DNA of 64,000 bases from an uncultured Clostridia bacterium (GCA_934476235.1 CAKSNL010000009.1:1-64000); one strand, 5' to 3'; counted from the stretch's first letter, positions 1 through 7,909 are shown. Numbers and translations are program-made. The notes: generated from the sequence alone by a model not told the origin.

Positions 1-76
1 GGGAGTTTAGCTCAGCTGGGAGAGCATCTGCCTTACAAGCAGAGGGTCATAGGTTCGAGCCCTATAACTCCCACCA
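1..76 (+). tRNA. tRNA-Val (anticodon TAC)
   Basis: Complete cloverleaf. The acceptor arm GGGAGTT pairs with AACTCCC, the T-loop carries GGTTCGAG, and CCA is encoded at 74-76. The anticodon TAC at 34-36 sits in a 7-nt loop and reads GTA valine codons. It is the first of five tRNAs on this strand. Confidence 0.97.
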
Positions 77-81
77 TCTTC

Positions 82-158
82 GGCCTGGTAGTTCAGCTGG
101 TTAGAACGCTAGCCTGTCACGCTAGAGGTCGTGGGTTCGATCCCCATCCAGGTCGCCA
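82..158 (+). tRNA. tRNA-Asp (anticodon GTC)
   Basis: The acceptor arm at 82-88 pairs with 148-154 and includes one G-T pair. The discriminator base is G155, followed by encoded CCA. The anticodon GTC is at 116-118. It lies 5 nt after tRNA-Val, so the cluster is probably one transcript. Confidence 0.97.
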
Positions 159-163
159 TTTTA

Positions 164-239
164 GCCTCTGTAGCTCAGTTGGTAGAGCAAAGGACTGAAA
201 ATCCTTGTGTCACTGGTTCGATTCCAGTCGGAGGCACCA
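164..239 (+). tRNA. tRNA-Phe (anticodon GAA)
   Basis: The acceptor arm GCCTCTG pairs with CGGAGGC. The anticodon GAA is at 197-199, the T-loop is GGTTCGATT, and CCA is encoded at 237-239. This species is the natural ligand class for the phenylalanine T-box found further on in the window, upstream of pheS. Confidence 0.97.
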
Positions 240-246
240 GGTAAAT

Positions 247-321
247 GCGGGAGTGGCTCAGTGGTAGAGCGTCACCTTGCCAAGGTGAACGTCGCGAGTT
301 CGAATCTCGTCTTCCGCTCCA
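247..321 (+). tRNA. tRNA-Gly (anticodon GCC)
   Basis: The acceptor arm GCGGGAG pairs with CTTCCGC. The anticodon GCC is at 279-281 and CCA is encoded at 319-321. The D-arm is short (CTCAGTGGTAGAG), which is normal for tRNA-Gly. Confidence 0.97.
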
Positions 322-369
322 AAAACACAAAAGAGACGCGTCCTTAACGGTGCGTCGCTTTTGTTATAA

Positions 370-443
370 GGCGCCATGGCCAAGCGGTAAGGCAAAGGTC
401 TGCAACACCTATATCCCCGGTTCGATTCCGGGTGGCGCCTCCA
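370..443 (+). tRNA. tRNA-Cys (anticodon GCA)
   Basis: The acceptor arm GGCGCCA pairs with TGGCGCC. The anticodon GCA is at 402-404, the discriminator is T440, and CCA is encoded at 441-443. It is the last tRNA of the cluster and is followed at once by a terminator hairpin. Confidence 0.97.
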
Positions 444-445
444 AA

Positions 446-482
446 AAAATCGGCAAGCACAAAAAGTGCTTGCCGATTTTTT
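446..482 (+). terminator. Rho-independent terminator of the tRNA cluster
   Basis: The arms AATCGGCAAGCAC and GTGCTTGCCGATT form a long perfect stem around an AAAAA loop, followed by a T-run. It closes the tRNA transcript. Confidence 0.9.
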
Positions 483-592
483 ACTTATTACTTTTTCACT
501 CTTCACTTAAATTTTATGTGCCGATTTTTTGGAAAGTGAAAAGACGGGGCGCAGCCTTATATCCGAAAAACTCGCCATCTCCAAAACGCCTA

Positions 593-621
593 TTGAATAA
601 TGAGGTGCAATATGGTAAAAT
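593..621 (+). promoter_or_regulatory. Sigma-A type promoter of the 658 gene
   Basis: A -35 box TTGAAT (593-598), a 17-nt spacer ending in TGG, and a -10 box TAAAAT (616-621) lie about 37 nt before the GTG start at 658. The boxes and spacing fit the vegetative consensus. Not experimentally known. Confidence 0.6.
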
Positions 622-657
622 AAGCACATATCAATTCATCCGAAAGGAAGTGTTCCC

Positions 658-1248
658 GTGAACAAAAACGTTAAGAAAGCACTCGTGATAACTGCGGTAA
701 GCGTGTACGCTGTTTTCACGGTTTTATCAAATGCAACAAATTTCTATTCGCTTTTCTATTTGCTTGCCCCTCAATCACCGCCCATGATTCCGGAGGGTGA
801 GTTTCCGTTCTACGTCGAATATGAGATGGACGGAAAGCGTTATGTAATCGAGGACACGGTGGTCTGCTCGTTTGACGGATATGATAATTCAGCATGGTTT
901 GTAAGACCGAGAAAGTGGAATGAAAGTTTAAAAAGCGGTGATAATGATAAACTGACTATCCTGCGCGAAGAAAACAGTTATTCCGTACTGAAGCCAAAAA
1001 GACTGAACGAGCGCTCGAGCCTGCTTTTAAATTACGGTATTGCGGAATACTATATGGACGACAAACTAAATTTGATCGATCTTGTGAACAAAAAGCCCGG
1101 GTTTTATTATTCAGAGTCATACAGCACCGATGAACGGACAACATATGTGAAAGTCCAAAAGCTTTCCGAAAAAGAGCTGGAAAAATACTTTGGCATTAAT
1201 GTGATTCGCTTCGAATTCAGCAAGCCGATAAAAAATAAATTCAGATAA
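658..1248 (+). CDS. Membrane-anchored protein of unknown function
   Basis: A 196-residue protein I do not recognise. It opens with MNKNVKKA and a hydrophobic stretch at about residues 7-40, which suggests a signal anchor with the remaining 150 residues outside the cell. The exposed part is rich in Tyr, Lys and Glu, with no cysteine pairs or catalytic motif that I can see. The GTG start is chosen because AAAGGAAG lies 8 nt upstream and the hydrophobic segment follows directly. It has its own promoter and ends 10 nt from the convergent exporter gene. I infer a lineage-specific envelope protein and nothing more. Confidence 0.75.
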   Translation: MNKNVKKALVITAVSVYAVFTVLSNATNFYSLFYLLAPQSPPMIPEGEFPFYVEYEMDGKRYVIEDTVVCSFDGYDNSAWFVRPRKWNESLKSGDNDKLTILREENSYSVLKPKRLNERSSLLLNYGIAEYYMDDKLNLIDLVNKKPGFYYSESYSTDERTTYVKVQKLSEKELEKYFGINVIRFEFSKPIKNKFR

Positions 1249-1258
1249 TAAGTACGCC

Positions 1259-2026
1259 CTATTTAACAAACGAAAAGCCGAGAACGAAAACGCCGAGGAT
1301 AACCAAAATAACGCCGGTCGCGCGGTTTAACGTTTTCGCGCTTGCACGGTTGGCGATTACTGCGGCGACGCGCGCCCAGATAAACGTGAATAAAACGCAG
1401 AGCACCAATGGCAAAACATCCGGTGCACCGCCGATGGCAAAGTGCGAGACCGAGCCGGTGAGCGCCGTAAACGTCATAATAAACACGCTTGTGCCGACCG
1501 CAGTCTTAAGCTCGTAGCCTAAAACGCTCGTCAAGAGAAGAAGCATCATCATGCCCCCTCCGGCACCGACAAATCCGCAAATGAACCCAACAATAGCGCC
1601 CGAGGCAACGGATTTCACGACCTTTGCCCTCCGGCTGCCCGATTCCATGTCCGCCTTTGTTGTCATAACGGGGCGGACGATAAATTTAATGCCCAAAAGA
1701 AGTGTCATGAATACAGAGAAGTTCCCCATCGCTACCGACGGAACAAGGCTTGAGACGAAGCTCCCGACAACGGTGAACAAAAGCACCGCAACCATCATGA
1801 TAAGCCCGTTTTTAACGTCCAGATTTTTATTTTTGCCGTACGTGTACGCCGAAACGGCGCTTGCCAGAACGTCTGACGCTAGGGCGATCCCCACCGCGGT
1901 GTACGGCTCGATGTTAAGAAACGTCACAAGCATCGGCGTTATAACTGCCGCCGCGCTCATTCCGGCAAAGCCTGTGCCGAGACCGGCACCGACGCCCGCC
2001 AGAAAACAGATAACAAATGTCAGCAT
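1259..2026 (-). CDS. TauE/SafE family sulfite-type anion exporter
   Basis: A 255-residue integral membrane protein of the TauE/SafE (DUF81) family, whose members move sulfite, sulfoacetate or related small anions across the membrane. It shows the family's two-fold repeat: a Gly-rich GVGAGLGTGFAGMSAA segment near the N-terminus and a matching GFICGFVGAGGGMMM segment in the middle, each followed by several hydrophobic helices. I start at MLTFVICF because GGAGG lies 7 nt upstream. A longer reading would add 12 polar residues and place the start inside the MarR gene. It overlaps the MarR gene by 7 nt and is co-transcribed with it, so export is probably induced by the ligand MarR senses. The substrate is not readable from sequence. 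Confidence 0.88.
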   Translation of the reverse strand: MLTFVICFLAGVGAGLGTGFAGMSAAAVITPMLVTFLNIEPYTAVGIALASDVLASAVSAYTYGKNKNLDVKNGLIMMVAVLLFTVVGSFVSSLVPSVAMGNFSVFMTLLLGIKFIVRPVMTTKADMESGSRRAKVVKSVASGAIVGFICGFVGAGGGMMMLLLLTSVLGYELKTAVGTSVFIMTFTALTGSVSHFAIGGAPDVLPLVLCVLFTFIWARVAAVIANRASAKTLNRATGVILVILGVFVLGFSFVK

Positions 2027-2451
2027 TTTGATTCCTCCATGTTTTTTGCAATTTTTCGGCAAAGACGTGAAAATTCCGCACGTTCGGAATCGGCAAATCC
2101 GTCAAAGAGAAGCGCTGCGAATTTTTCCTGCATCTCCCTTCCGAATTTTACCGAACCGGCTGCTTCACCGGTCAGGCGAAGGTGCGCGCTCCTGCGGTCG
2201 CCCTCCAGATAGCAAGGCTCTATAAAACGGCGGCTTATGAGAGAATTTACCGCGAGCGACACGTGCGATTTTGCAATCTTACGCGTTTTCGAAATTTGTG
2301 ACGCGGTGTCGCGCTCCGGGTTGTTGCAAAGAAAAAGCAGAACGTCCGCCTCTGCCGCGGTGAGCGAATAGCTCTCCATAAGCTCGCTCCGAAATTCCGC
2401 ATACCGTTTTTCAAGCGATGATACGAACGTCCAGAATTCATTTATTGTCAT
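2020..2451 (-). CDS. MarR family transcriptional regulator
   Basis: A 143-residue winged-helix repressor. The sequence SLTAAEADVLLFLCNNPERD followed by an HTH (KTRKIAKSHVSLAVNSLISR) and the wing EGDRRSAHLRLT is typical of MarR. MTINEFW is the start because AAGGAGA sits upstream; a longer open frame runs back through the promoter and is not credible. It is the first gene of a two-gene operon with the TauE-type exporter. Two copies of a 14-bp palindromic operator lie in its promoter, so autorepression is the likely control, relieved by an unknown ligand. One Cys is present (residue 46), too little to argue for an OhrR-type redox switch. Confidence 0.9.
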   Translation of the reverse strand: MTINEFWTFVSSLEKRYAEFRSELMESYSLTAAEADVLLFLCNNPERDTASQISKTRKIAKSHVSLAVNSLISRRFIEPCYLEGDRRSAHLRLTGEAAGSVKFGREMQEKFAALLFDGFADSERAEFSRLCRKIAKNMEESKC

Positions 2452-2471
2452 ATAGGTTCTCCTTTCGCAAT

Positions 2472-2526
2472 AATATTGTTCAAAAACGAACAATATTATT
2501 ATAGTTCGTTTTTGAACAAAAGTCAA
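2472..2526 (-). promoter_or_regulatory. MarR promoter with two palindromic operators
   Basis: On the minus strand a -35 TTGACT (2521-2526), an exact 17-nt spacer and a -10 TATAAT (2498-2503) form a strong promoter. The spacer carries GTTCAAAAACGAAC (2504-2517). The same 14-mer, inverted, recurs at 2478-2491 over the expected start site, there extended into a palindrome with 10-bp arms AATATTGTTC/GAACAATATT. Occupation by MarR would block polymerase in two places. Confidence 0.85.
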
Positions 2527-2561
2527 GATTTTTCGGTGCGACCGGCAAAAAATCTTTTTAT

Positions 2562-2590
2562 TTGACAATGCTCCGCTCTCGATGTATAAT
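2562..2590 (+). promoter_or_regulatory. Promoter of the acyltransferase-ligase operon
   Basis: TTGACA (2562-2567), 17 nt, TATAAT (2585-2590). This is a perfect sigma-A consensus about 40 nt before the ATG at 2632. It diverges from the MarR promoter but shares no operator with it. Confidence 0.85.
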
Positions 2591-2631
2591 AAAGAAGGTT
2601 TTTTGATTTTTTTACGGAGAGGGTTAAAATT

Positions 2632-3498
2632 ATGAGAAAATGGGGCGACCGGCGAGACGCGGTCAGAATCAGAAATATTGACGGTGTTCACGCTTACATG
2701 GCATACGGAATGCCGAAGCGGACCGAGGCTGAGGTATACATCAACGAGAAGATTGACGTTACCGAGCTTCTTCGCTATATTGATGAAAAGAACGCCGCAG
2801 GCGAGCGGAAGGTAACGCTTTTTCACTGCTTTATCGCGGCGATTGCGAGGACGGTAAAAATGCGTCCGCTCTTAAACCGTTACATCTCGGGAAAGCGCTA
2901 CTATATGCGCCGCGACATCACGATGGGCTTTGTTGTGAAAAAAAATTTCGCAGATTCCGCAGAAGAAACGTTAATGATCTACCGCCCGAAGGATGAAGAG
3001 GCGCTTACCGACATTACGGACAATGTCTCCGGCAACGTTAAAAAGACAAAATCGGGCGAAGAAACGCAAGGAGCGGACGATATATTGAATGTCATCAAGC
3101 ATTTTCCAAAGCCGATCATGTACCTTTTTATCTGGTTACTGCGCTTTATGGACAGTCATGGGCTCATGCCCGCGTTCTATACCGATGTTGACACGGAGTA
3201 CTGCACGGTGCTTTTATCCAACCTTGGCAGTATCAAGTGCGATGCGGTGTACCATCACCTTAATAATTTCGGCACGAACGGCATAGTTATAACGATAGGG
3301 ACAATGCATAAGGAGCTTATGGAATCCGAATCGGGCGAATTCGTTCCGCGCGATGTGGTAAACATCGGTGTAACGCTGGACGAGCGCATTGCGGACGGAT
3401 TTTACTTTGCACGCTCATTAAAGCTCGTAAAGCATATATTTGAAAATCCCGAGCTTTTGGATAAACCGTTAGGTGAGGTGATCGATTTTGAATTCTGA
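2632..3498 (+). CDS. 2-oxoacid dehydrogenase E2-like acyltransferase, stand-alone
   Basis: A 288-residue protein related to the catalytic domain of dihydrolipoyl acyltransferases and chloramphenicol acetyltransferase. It has no lipoyl or E1/E3-binding domain. The C-terminal motif is DERIADGFYFA, corresponding to DHRVxDG of E2 enzymes, but the catalytic His is replaced by Glu. Other family features (a trimer-forming N-terminal part, LSNLGSIKCDAVYH) are present. The ATG follows GGAGAGGG. The stop overlaps the start of the acyl-CoA ligase gene by 11 nt, so the two are translationally coupled. I infer transfer of the acyl group from the CoA ester made by the ligase, or a binding role if the His loss abolishes catalysis. 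Confidence 0.8.
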   Translation: MRKWGDRRDAVRIRNIDGVHAYMAYGMPKRTEAEVYINEKIDVTELLRYIDEKNAAGERKVTLFHCFIAAIARTVKMRPLLNRYISGKRYYMRRDITMGFVVKKNFADSAEETLMIYRPKDEEALTDITDNVSGNVKKTKSGEETQGADDILNVIKHFPKPIMYLFIWLLRFMDSHGLMPAFYTDVDTEYCTVLLSNLGSIKCDAVYHHLNNFGTNGIVITIGTMHKELMESESGEFVPRDVVNIGVTLDERIADGFYFARSLKLVKHIFENPELLDKPLGEVIDFEF

Positions 3499-5182
3499 GG
3501 CTGCATGGTTTAAGTTTTACAGGACCATTCCCCACGCTTTGGACTATCCGGACATCAGTATGACCGAAATGGTCTATTCCTCCGAGGAAAAGCACCCTGA
3601 CTTCACGGCATACGACTTTATGGGCAATTCCTCCACATACAGAAAAATGAAGGAGGACATTGAGACTGCGGCACGTGCGCTTATCTCCCTCGGCGTGAAG
3701 AAGGGCGACGCGGTCACCATCTGCCTTCCGAACATGCCTCAAGCGGTCATCATGTTTTACGCGGTAAACCGCGCCGGCGCGGTCGCGAACATGGTGCACC
3801 CTCTTTCTGCGGAAAATGAGATATTATTTTACTTAAAGCTCAGCAAGAGCCGTTTTGCGCTCACGCTGACCGACTTTTATCACAAATTCGAAGGTGCGTT
3901 CGGAAAGACCTTTTTGGAAAAGGTCATTGTCGCGACCATAGGTGAGGCACTTCCCGCAGTCAAGTCCGTCGCATACAAAATGATTGCGCACGAGAAAAAG
4001 TTAAAATCCAACTCGCGCATTGTGACATGGTCTGACTTTATGAAATCGGGCAAGGACGAGGTTCTCCCCCCCTTCATGAAGGGAGATGATCCGGCAGTCA
4101 TCTTATACAGCGGAGGGACAACCGGCACCTCCAAGGGCATTTCGCTTACGAATCTTAATTTCAATGCTCTTGCGATGCAAACCGTTGCCGCCGCCGAGAC
4201 GTTTGACGCGGGGCAGACGATGCTCGCGATCATGCCGATGTTTCACGGCTTCGGGCTCGGCGTATGTATTCACACCATGCTATCTTTTTCCGGCAGGTGC
4301 GTGCTCGTTCCGAAGCTTGATGTTAAGGAGTTTCCGAAGCTGTTTAAGAAATACCGTCCGAACTACATGGCGGGCGTGCCGACGCTTTTTGAGGCAATGC
4401 TCAGAAACGAAGGAATGGCGGATTCCGACCTTTCGTGCCTTCTCGGCATTTTCTCCGGAGGCGACTCGCTTTCCGTTGAGCTTAAAAAGAAGGTTGATAA
4501 ATTTCTGACCGACCACGGTGCGAAAATCCAGGTGCGCGAGGGTTACGGGACGACCGAGTGCGTTACTGCCAGCTGCCTGACTCCGAAGGAATACTACCGC
4601 GAGGGCAGTATCGGCGTGCCGTTTCCGGATATGTTCTATAAAATCGTTAAGCCGGAAACGAATGACGAGGTGCCGTCCGGCGAAACGGGCGAGATCTGCA
4701 TTTCCGGTCCGACCGTTATGAAAGAATACATCGACAATCCGAAAGAGACGTTAAAGACGCTCCGCGTCCACACAGACGGCAGAGTCTGGCTTCACACGGG
4801 CGATCTTGGCTATATGGATTCGGACGGCTTCGTGTACTTCCGTCAGAGGCTCAAGCGCATGATTATCACGAGCGGCTACAACGTATATCCCTCGCAGATC
4901 GAGAACGTGATAGACGCGCACGAGGCGGTGCTCTTAAGCACGGTCATCGGCGTTAAGGACGATTACAGAATGCAGCGCATCAAGGCGTTCATCGTATTAA
5001 AGCCCGGCGTTAAGCCGACCGAGGAGGTCAAAAATTCCATAAGGGAGCACTGCGAAAAAAATATCGCGAAGTACGCTCTTCCCAGGGAGTACGAGTACCG
5101 CGACGAGCTGCCCAAAACTTTAGTCGGCAAGGTTGCATACACCGTGCTTGAAAAGGAAGAAGCGGAAAAGCAGAAGGTTTAA
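3488..5182 (+). CDS. AMP-dependent acyl-CoA synthetase/ligase
   Basis: A 564-residue ANL-superfamily enzyme that activates a carboxylic acid with ATP to an acyl-AMP and then the CoA thioester. Visible motifs are the P-loop YSGGTTGTSKG (about 207-217), the A5 motif YGTTEC, the hinge region HTGDLGYMDSDGFVYF with QRLKRMIITSGYNVYPSQIE, and the catalytic lysine near the C-terminus in LPKTLVGKVAYT. The start is TTG at 3488, inside the end of the acyltransferase gene, with GAGGTGA 7 nt upstream; no closer in-frame ATG has a site. The pair probably builds or transfers a medium- or long-chain acyl group. The substrate cannot be named. Confidence 0.88.
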   Translation: MNSEAAWFKFYRTIPHALDYPDISMTEMVYSSEEKHPDFTAYDFMGNSSTYRKMKEDIETAARALISLGVKKGDAVTICLPNMPQAVIMFYAVNRAGAVANMVHPLSAENEILFYLKLSKSRFALTLTDFYHKFEGAFGKTFLEKVIVATIGEALPAVKSVAYKMIAHEKKLKSNSRIVTWSDFMKSGKDEVLPPFMKGDDPAVILYSGGTTGTSKGISLTNLNFNALAMQTVAAAETFDAGQTMLAIMPMFHGFGLGVCIHTMLSFSGRCVLVPKLDVKEFPKLFKKYRPNYMAGVPTLFEAMLRNEGMADSDLSCLLGIFSGGDSLSVELKKKVDKFLTDHGAKIQVREGYGTTECVTASCLTPKEYYREGSIGVPFPDMFYKIVKPETNDEVPSGETGEICISGPTVMKEYIDNPKETLKTLRVHTDGRVWLHTGDLGYMDSDGFVYFRQRLKRMIITSGYNVYPSQIENVIDAHEAVLLSTVIGVKDDYRMQRIKAFIVLKPGVKPTEEVKNSIREHCEKNIAKYALPREYEYRDELPKTLVGKVAYTVLEKEEAEKQKV

Positions 5183-5240
5183 GATAATTAAAGCACGCTT
5201 ACAGAAATGTTAAACTTTAATTAAATATCTGTTGCAAGGC

Positions 5241-5269
5241 TTGAAAAATCTGCTGTTTTGGGGTATGAT
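5241..5269 (+). promoter_or_regulatory. Promoter of ireB-like gene
   Basis: TTGAAA (5241-5246), a 17-nt spacer ending in GGGG, and TATGAT (5264-5269), about 37 nt before the ATG. A reasonable sigma-A promoter. Confidence 0.6.
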
Positions 5270-5305
5270 ATAAATACGATATCCCAAAAAAGGACGGTGT
5301 AACCA

Positions 5306-5554
5306 ATGAACAATGACAACACAACAATGTTTGAACTTCCGCGCGACATCAGCGAGGAGGTGTCAAAAGCGCTTAAACTGACGTTTTCGGCGCTTTCGGA
5401 AAAGGGCTATAACCCCATAAATCAGATAGTGGGTTACATTATGTCCGGCGACCCGATATATATTACGAGCCACAACGGCGCAAGAAGCGCTATCAGCAAG
5501 ATCGACCGCGAGGAGATCTTAGAGGTCGTTTTTTCCGAATACTTAAAGAAATAA
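5306..5554 (+). CDS. IreB family regulatory phosphoprotein (UPF0297)
   Basis: An 82-residue protein of the IreB family, substrates of PASTA-type Ser/Thr kinases in Gram-positive bacteria. It is linked there to cell-wall stress and cephalosporin tolerance. The family core GYNPINQIVGYIMSGDP and the tail ITSHNGARSAISKIDREEILE are clear. Length matches the family. The N-terminal Thr residues (NTTMF) are in the place where family members are phosphorylated. In many Firmicutes it sits with alaS and ruvX; here it is monocistronic, with its own promoter and terminator. Kinase and phosphatase partners are not in this window. Confidence 0.93.
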   Translation: MNNDNTTMFELPRDISEEVSKALKLTFSALSEKGYNPINQIVGYIMSGDPIYITSHNGARSAISKIDREEILEVVFSEYLKK

Positions 5555-5580
5555 AAAAGAGCCTGACGGCTCTTTTTTAT
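5553..5580. terminator. Bidirectional terminator between ireB and the MATE gene
   Basis: AAAAAAGAGCC TGAC GGCTCTTTTTT forms a short GC stem flanked by A and T runs, so it can end both the plus-strand ireB transcript and the minus-strand MATE transcript. Confidence 0.85.
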
Positions 5581-5584
5581 TTCT

Positions 5585-6916
5585 TTAATACTTATATTTT
5601 TTCCTGTTCTCCGCGATGAAAATAACACTTACGATAAATGCCGCGACCTCGGCAACCGTGACCGCCCACCAGATACCGTCAATCCCGCCCATAATGACCG
5701 GAAGGACCATAACCGCCGCAACCTGGAAAACGCACGTTCTTAAAAACGAGATTGCCGCGGAAACCGCGCCGTTTGAAAGCGCCGTGAAAAATGACGATGC
5801 AAAAATATTGAATCCCGCCAGCACGAACGAAAACGCGAAAATGTAGAACGCGTGTTCCGTGACGTGCAAAAGCTCCTCGTCATAACCTACGAAAAAGCGG
5901 GACAGAGGCGACGCCAAAACCCATGCCAGAGCCATCATCACGATCCCGGACGAGAGCATTAAAGCGATGCTCTTTTTCTTAAGGCTTTTAAGCTCCGAAT
6001 GATTCGCCGCGCCGTAGTGGTAGCCGATGACGGGCGCAGTACCGATTGCGTAGCCTATAAACACCGCCGCAAAAATCATCTGCGTGTACATCAAAACTCC
6101 GTATGCGGAAATGCCGTCCTCTCCGGCGTACTTTAAGAGCCTGTTGTTAAAAAGCATGCTCACAAGCGACGCGGAAATGTTTGACATAAGCTCCGACGAG
6201 CCGTTCGCACAGGAAGCCAAAAGCGGGCGGAGCTCCAATTTTGTTTTTACCAGCCTTAAAAGGCTCGGATTCTTCCTTATAAAATAGAACACCGGCAAAA
6301 CACCGCCCACGACCTGACCGATGACGGACGCTGCAGCCGCGCCGACCACTCCGAAATCAAACACTGCAATGAAGAGCCAGTCAAGCACTATGTTGGAAAT
6401 CCCGGCAACAGTGGTTGCAAGAAAGCCGAGCTGCGGCTTTCCGGCAGTCACGAAAAAACTCTGAAAGAAAAACTGCATCATGAATGCAAAGTTAAACGCC
6501 GCCATAACGCAGCCGTAACCCATACAGTAAGGAATCATCTCCTCCGTCGCGCCGAGAAGGTATGCGATCGGGCGCATAAAAACGGTTCCGATTACGGATA
6601 AAACGGCGCCGGACACGACCGTCAGTATTAAAAGCATTGTAAAGTAACGGTTCGCGTCATGCTCCTTGCCCTCTCCCATGGTACGGGAAACGAGAGCGCT
6701 TCCTCCGGTTCCTATCATAAAGCCGAAGCAGCCGATTATCATTAAAAACGGCCATATGAGATTCACCGCGGCAAACGCGGTCTTCCCCACATAATTCGAA
6801 ACAAAAAATCCGTCCACGATTCCATAGACGGATGTGAATATCATCATCGCAATCGTCGGCAGGCAAAAGCGGGCAAGTTTTCCGTAAGTAAAGTGTTCGG
6901 ACAGTTGTATCTGCAT
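5585..6916 (-). CDS. MATE family efflux transporter
   Basis: A 443-residue multidrug and toxin extrusion type antiporter with about twelve hydrophobic helices in two similar halves. Family features include the N-terminal LPTIAMMIFTSVYGIVDGFFVSN and GTGGSALVSRTMGEG segments. These proteins export cationic drugs or metabolites using a sodium or proton gradient. I start at MQIQLSEHF because AAAGGAGGAG precedes it; the longer frame would translate its promoter. The gene has its own promoter, right after the stop of the patatin gene on the same strand. Substrate unknown. Confidence 0.9.
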   Translation of the reverse strand: MQIQLSEHFTYGKLARFCLPTIAMMIFTSVYGIVDGFFVSNYVGKTAFAAVNLIWPFLMIIGCFGFMIGTGGSALVSRTMGEGKEHDANRYFTMLLILTVVSGAVLSVIGTVFMRPIAYLLGATEEMIPYCMGYGCVMAAFNFAFMMQFFFQSFFVTAGKPQLGFLATTVAGISNIVLDWLFIAVFDFGVVGAAAASVIGQVVGGVLPVFYFIRKNPSLLRLVKTKLELRPLLASCANGSSELMSNISASLVSMLFNNRLLKYAGEDGISAYGVLMYTQMIFAAVFIGYAIGTAPVIGYHYGAANHSELKSLKKKSIALMLSSGIVMMALAWVLASPLSRFFVGYDEELLHVTEHAFYIFAFSFVLAGFNIFASSFFTALSNGAVSAAISFLRTCVFQVAAVMVLPVIMGGIDGIWWAVTVAEVAAFIVSVIFIAENRKKYKY

Positions 6917-6927
6917 ATTTTCTCCTC

Positions 6928-6976
6928 CTTTATGCACAGTATCACATATTCTATCACAACCTATGCATAAAGTCAA
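6928..6976 (-). promoter_or_regulatory. MATE promoter with flanking inverted repeat
   Basis: On the minus strand, TTGACT (6971-6976), 17 nt and TAGAAT (6948-6953). A perfect 9-bp inverted repeat CTTTATGCA/TGCATAAAG (6928-6936 and 6964-6972) brackets the -10 and touches the ribosome site. GTGATA is also repeated directly within it. This looks like an operator for a regulator that is not encoded next door. Confidence 0.6.
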
Positions 6977-6979
6977 GCG

Positions 6980-7834
6980 TCAATTTTCAAGATACTCCTT
7001 TAATGCCTCAAGCCTGCTTTCCATGTCGGAAGCACCCAGCTTATAAATGTCTCCGAGGCGCTTTGAATTGCGCTCCACAATGTTGGTGACGATTTTTTCG
7101 CTCGGGCGAATCACGAAAAGCGCGCCCTTCTTTTCAAGCTCCGCGATCTCCGAAAGCTCGGAATTGTACATCTCGTGGCGCACCCTCACGGTGTTTACAA
7201 ACTCCGGATAATTCTTAAACTTTCGCTCAAGAAACGGCAAAAACTCATTGGGTCCCTTTTTATAGCCCAGGGGCTGAGTGAGCACGGCAATATTTTTTTC
7301 GTATCCGTAGCTCATGACGCGCCGAAACGGAATTGAATCGGAAATTCCGCCGTCAAGATAGCTTTTCCCGTCTATCACAACGGGCGATGACGCAACCGGA
7401 ACCGCCGCGGACGCGCGCATCCATTCAATGTCCTCGCTGTCACCCTTTTCGCAGTCATGGTATACCGCACTGCCTGTTGCCATGTCCGTGCAAACGACGG
7501 TGAAGCGCATCGGATTTTCCGAAAACGTCTTTGCATCAAACGGGTCCAATTTATTCGGTATCTCCTCATAGGCAAACTTTTTACTGTAGACAGAACCCGT
7601 CAATATCCAGTTTTTTATGCTCGCATACCGTCTGTCGCGGCAGTACGCCTTATTGTATCTTATTGTGCGCCCTATCTGGCGCGACTTATAGTTGCAGCCG
7701 AACACCGCACCGGCTGACACGCCGACCGTTGCCGACGAGTATATATTTATATTCATCAATGTATCAAGCACTCCGGCAGTGAACATGCCGCGCATGCCTC
7801 CGCCCTCAAGAGCCGCTCCGAATTCTTTCGTCAT
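6980..7834 (-). CDS. Patatin-like phospholipase
   Basis: A 284-residue lipid acyl hydrolase of the patatin family. The oxyanion segment EGGGMRGMFTAGVLD lies at the N-terminus, the nucleophile is Ser40 in GVSAG, and the partner Asp161 is in YLDGGISDSIPF. There is no signal peptide, so it acts in the cytosol or on the inner membrane face. Family members cleave acyl chains from phospholipids or other esters. It has its own promoter (7858-7886). The ATG is preceded by AAGGAAGGCGG. The MATE gene follows on the same strand but behind a separate promoter. Confidence 0.92.
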   Translation of the reverse strand: MTKEFGAALEGGGMRGMFTAGVLDTLMNINIYSSATVGVSAGAVFGCNYKSRQIGRTIRYNKAYCRDRRYASIKNWILTGSVYSKKFAYEEIPNKLDPFDAKTFSENPMRFTVVCTDMATGSAVYHDCEKGDSEDIEWMRASAAVPVASSPVVIDGKSYLDGGISDSIPFRRVMSYGYEKNIAVLTQPLGYKKGPNEFLPFLERKFKNYPEFVNTVRVRHEMYNSELSEIAELEKKGALFVIRPSEKIVTNIVERNSKRLGDIYKLGASDMESRLEALKEYLEN

Positions 7835-7857
7835 TTTTCCGCCTTCCTTCTTTCTTT

Positions 7858-7886
7858 ATTTTACCACAGTACAGCTGAAAAATCAA
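7858..7886 (-). promoter_or_regulatory. Promoter of patatin gene
   Basis: Minus strand: TTGATT (7881-7886), a 17-nt spacer ending TGTGG, TAAAAT (7858-7863), about 24 nt before the ATG. Confidence 0.6.
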
Positions 7887-7909
7887 TTTAAGATTTTATT
7901 AAAAAAGAC

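Noticed and set aside
245..661. Open frames on both strands across the tRNA cluster
   Set aside because: They run through the tRNA-Gly and tRNA-Cys genes and the terminator; they have no ribosome site and no protein-like composition.
1551..2225. A 224-codon plus-strand frame opposite the TauE gene
   Set aside because: It is the antisense shadow of a hydrophobic membrane protein gene that has a good ribosome site and an operon partner.
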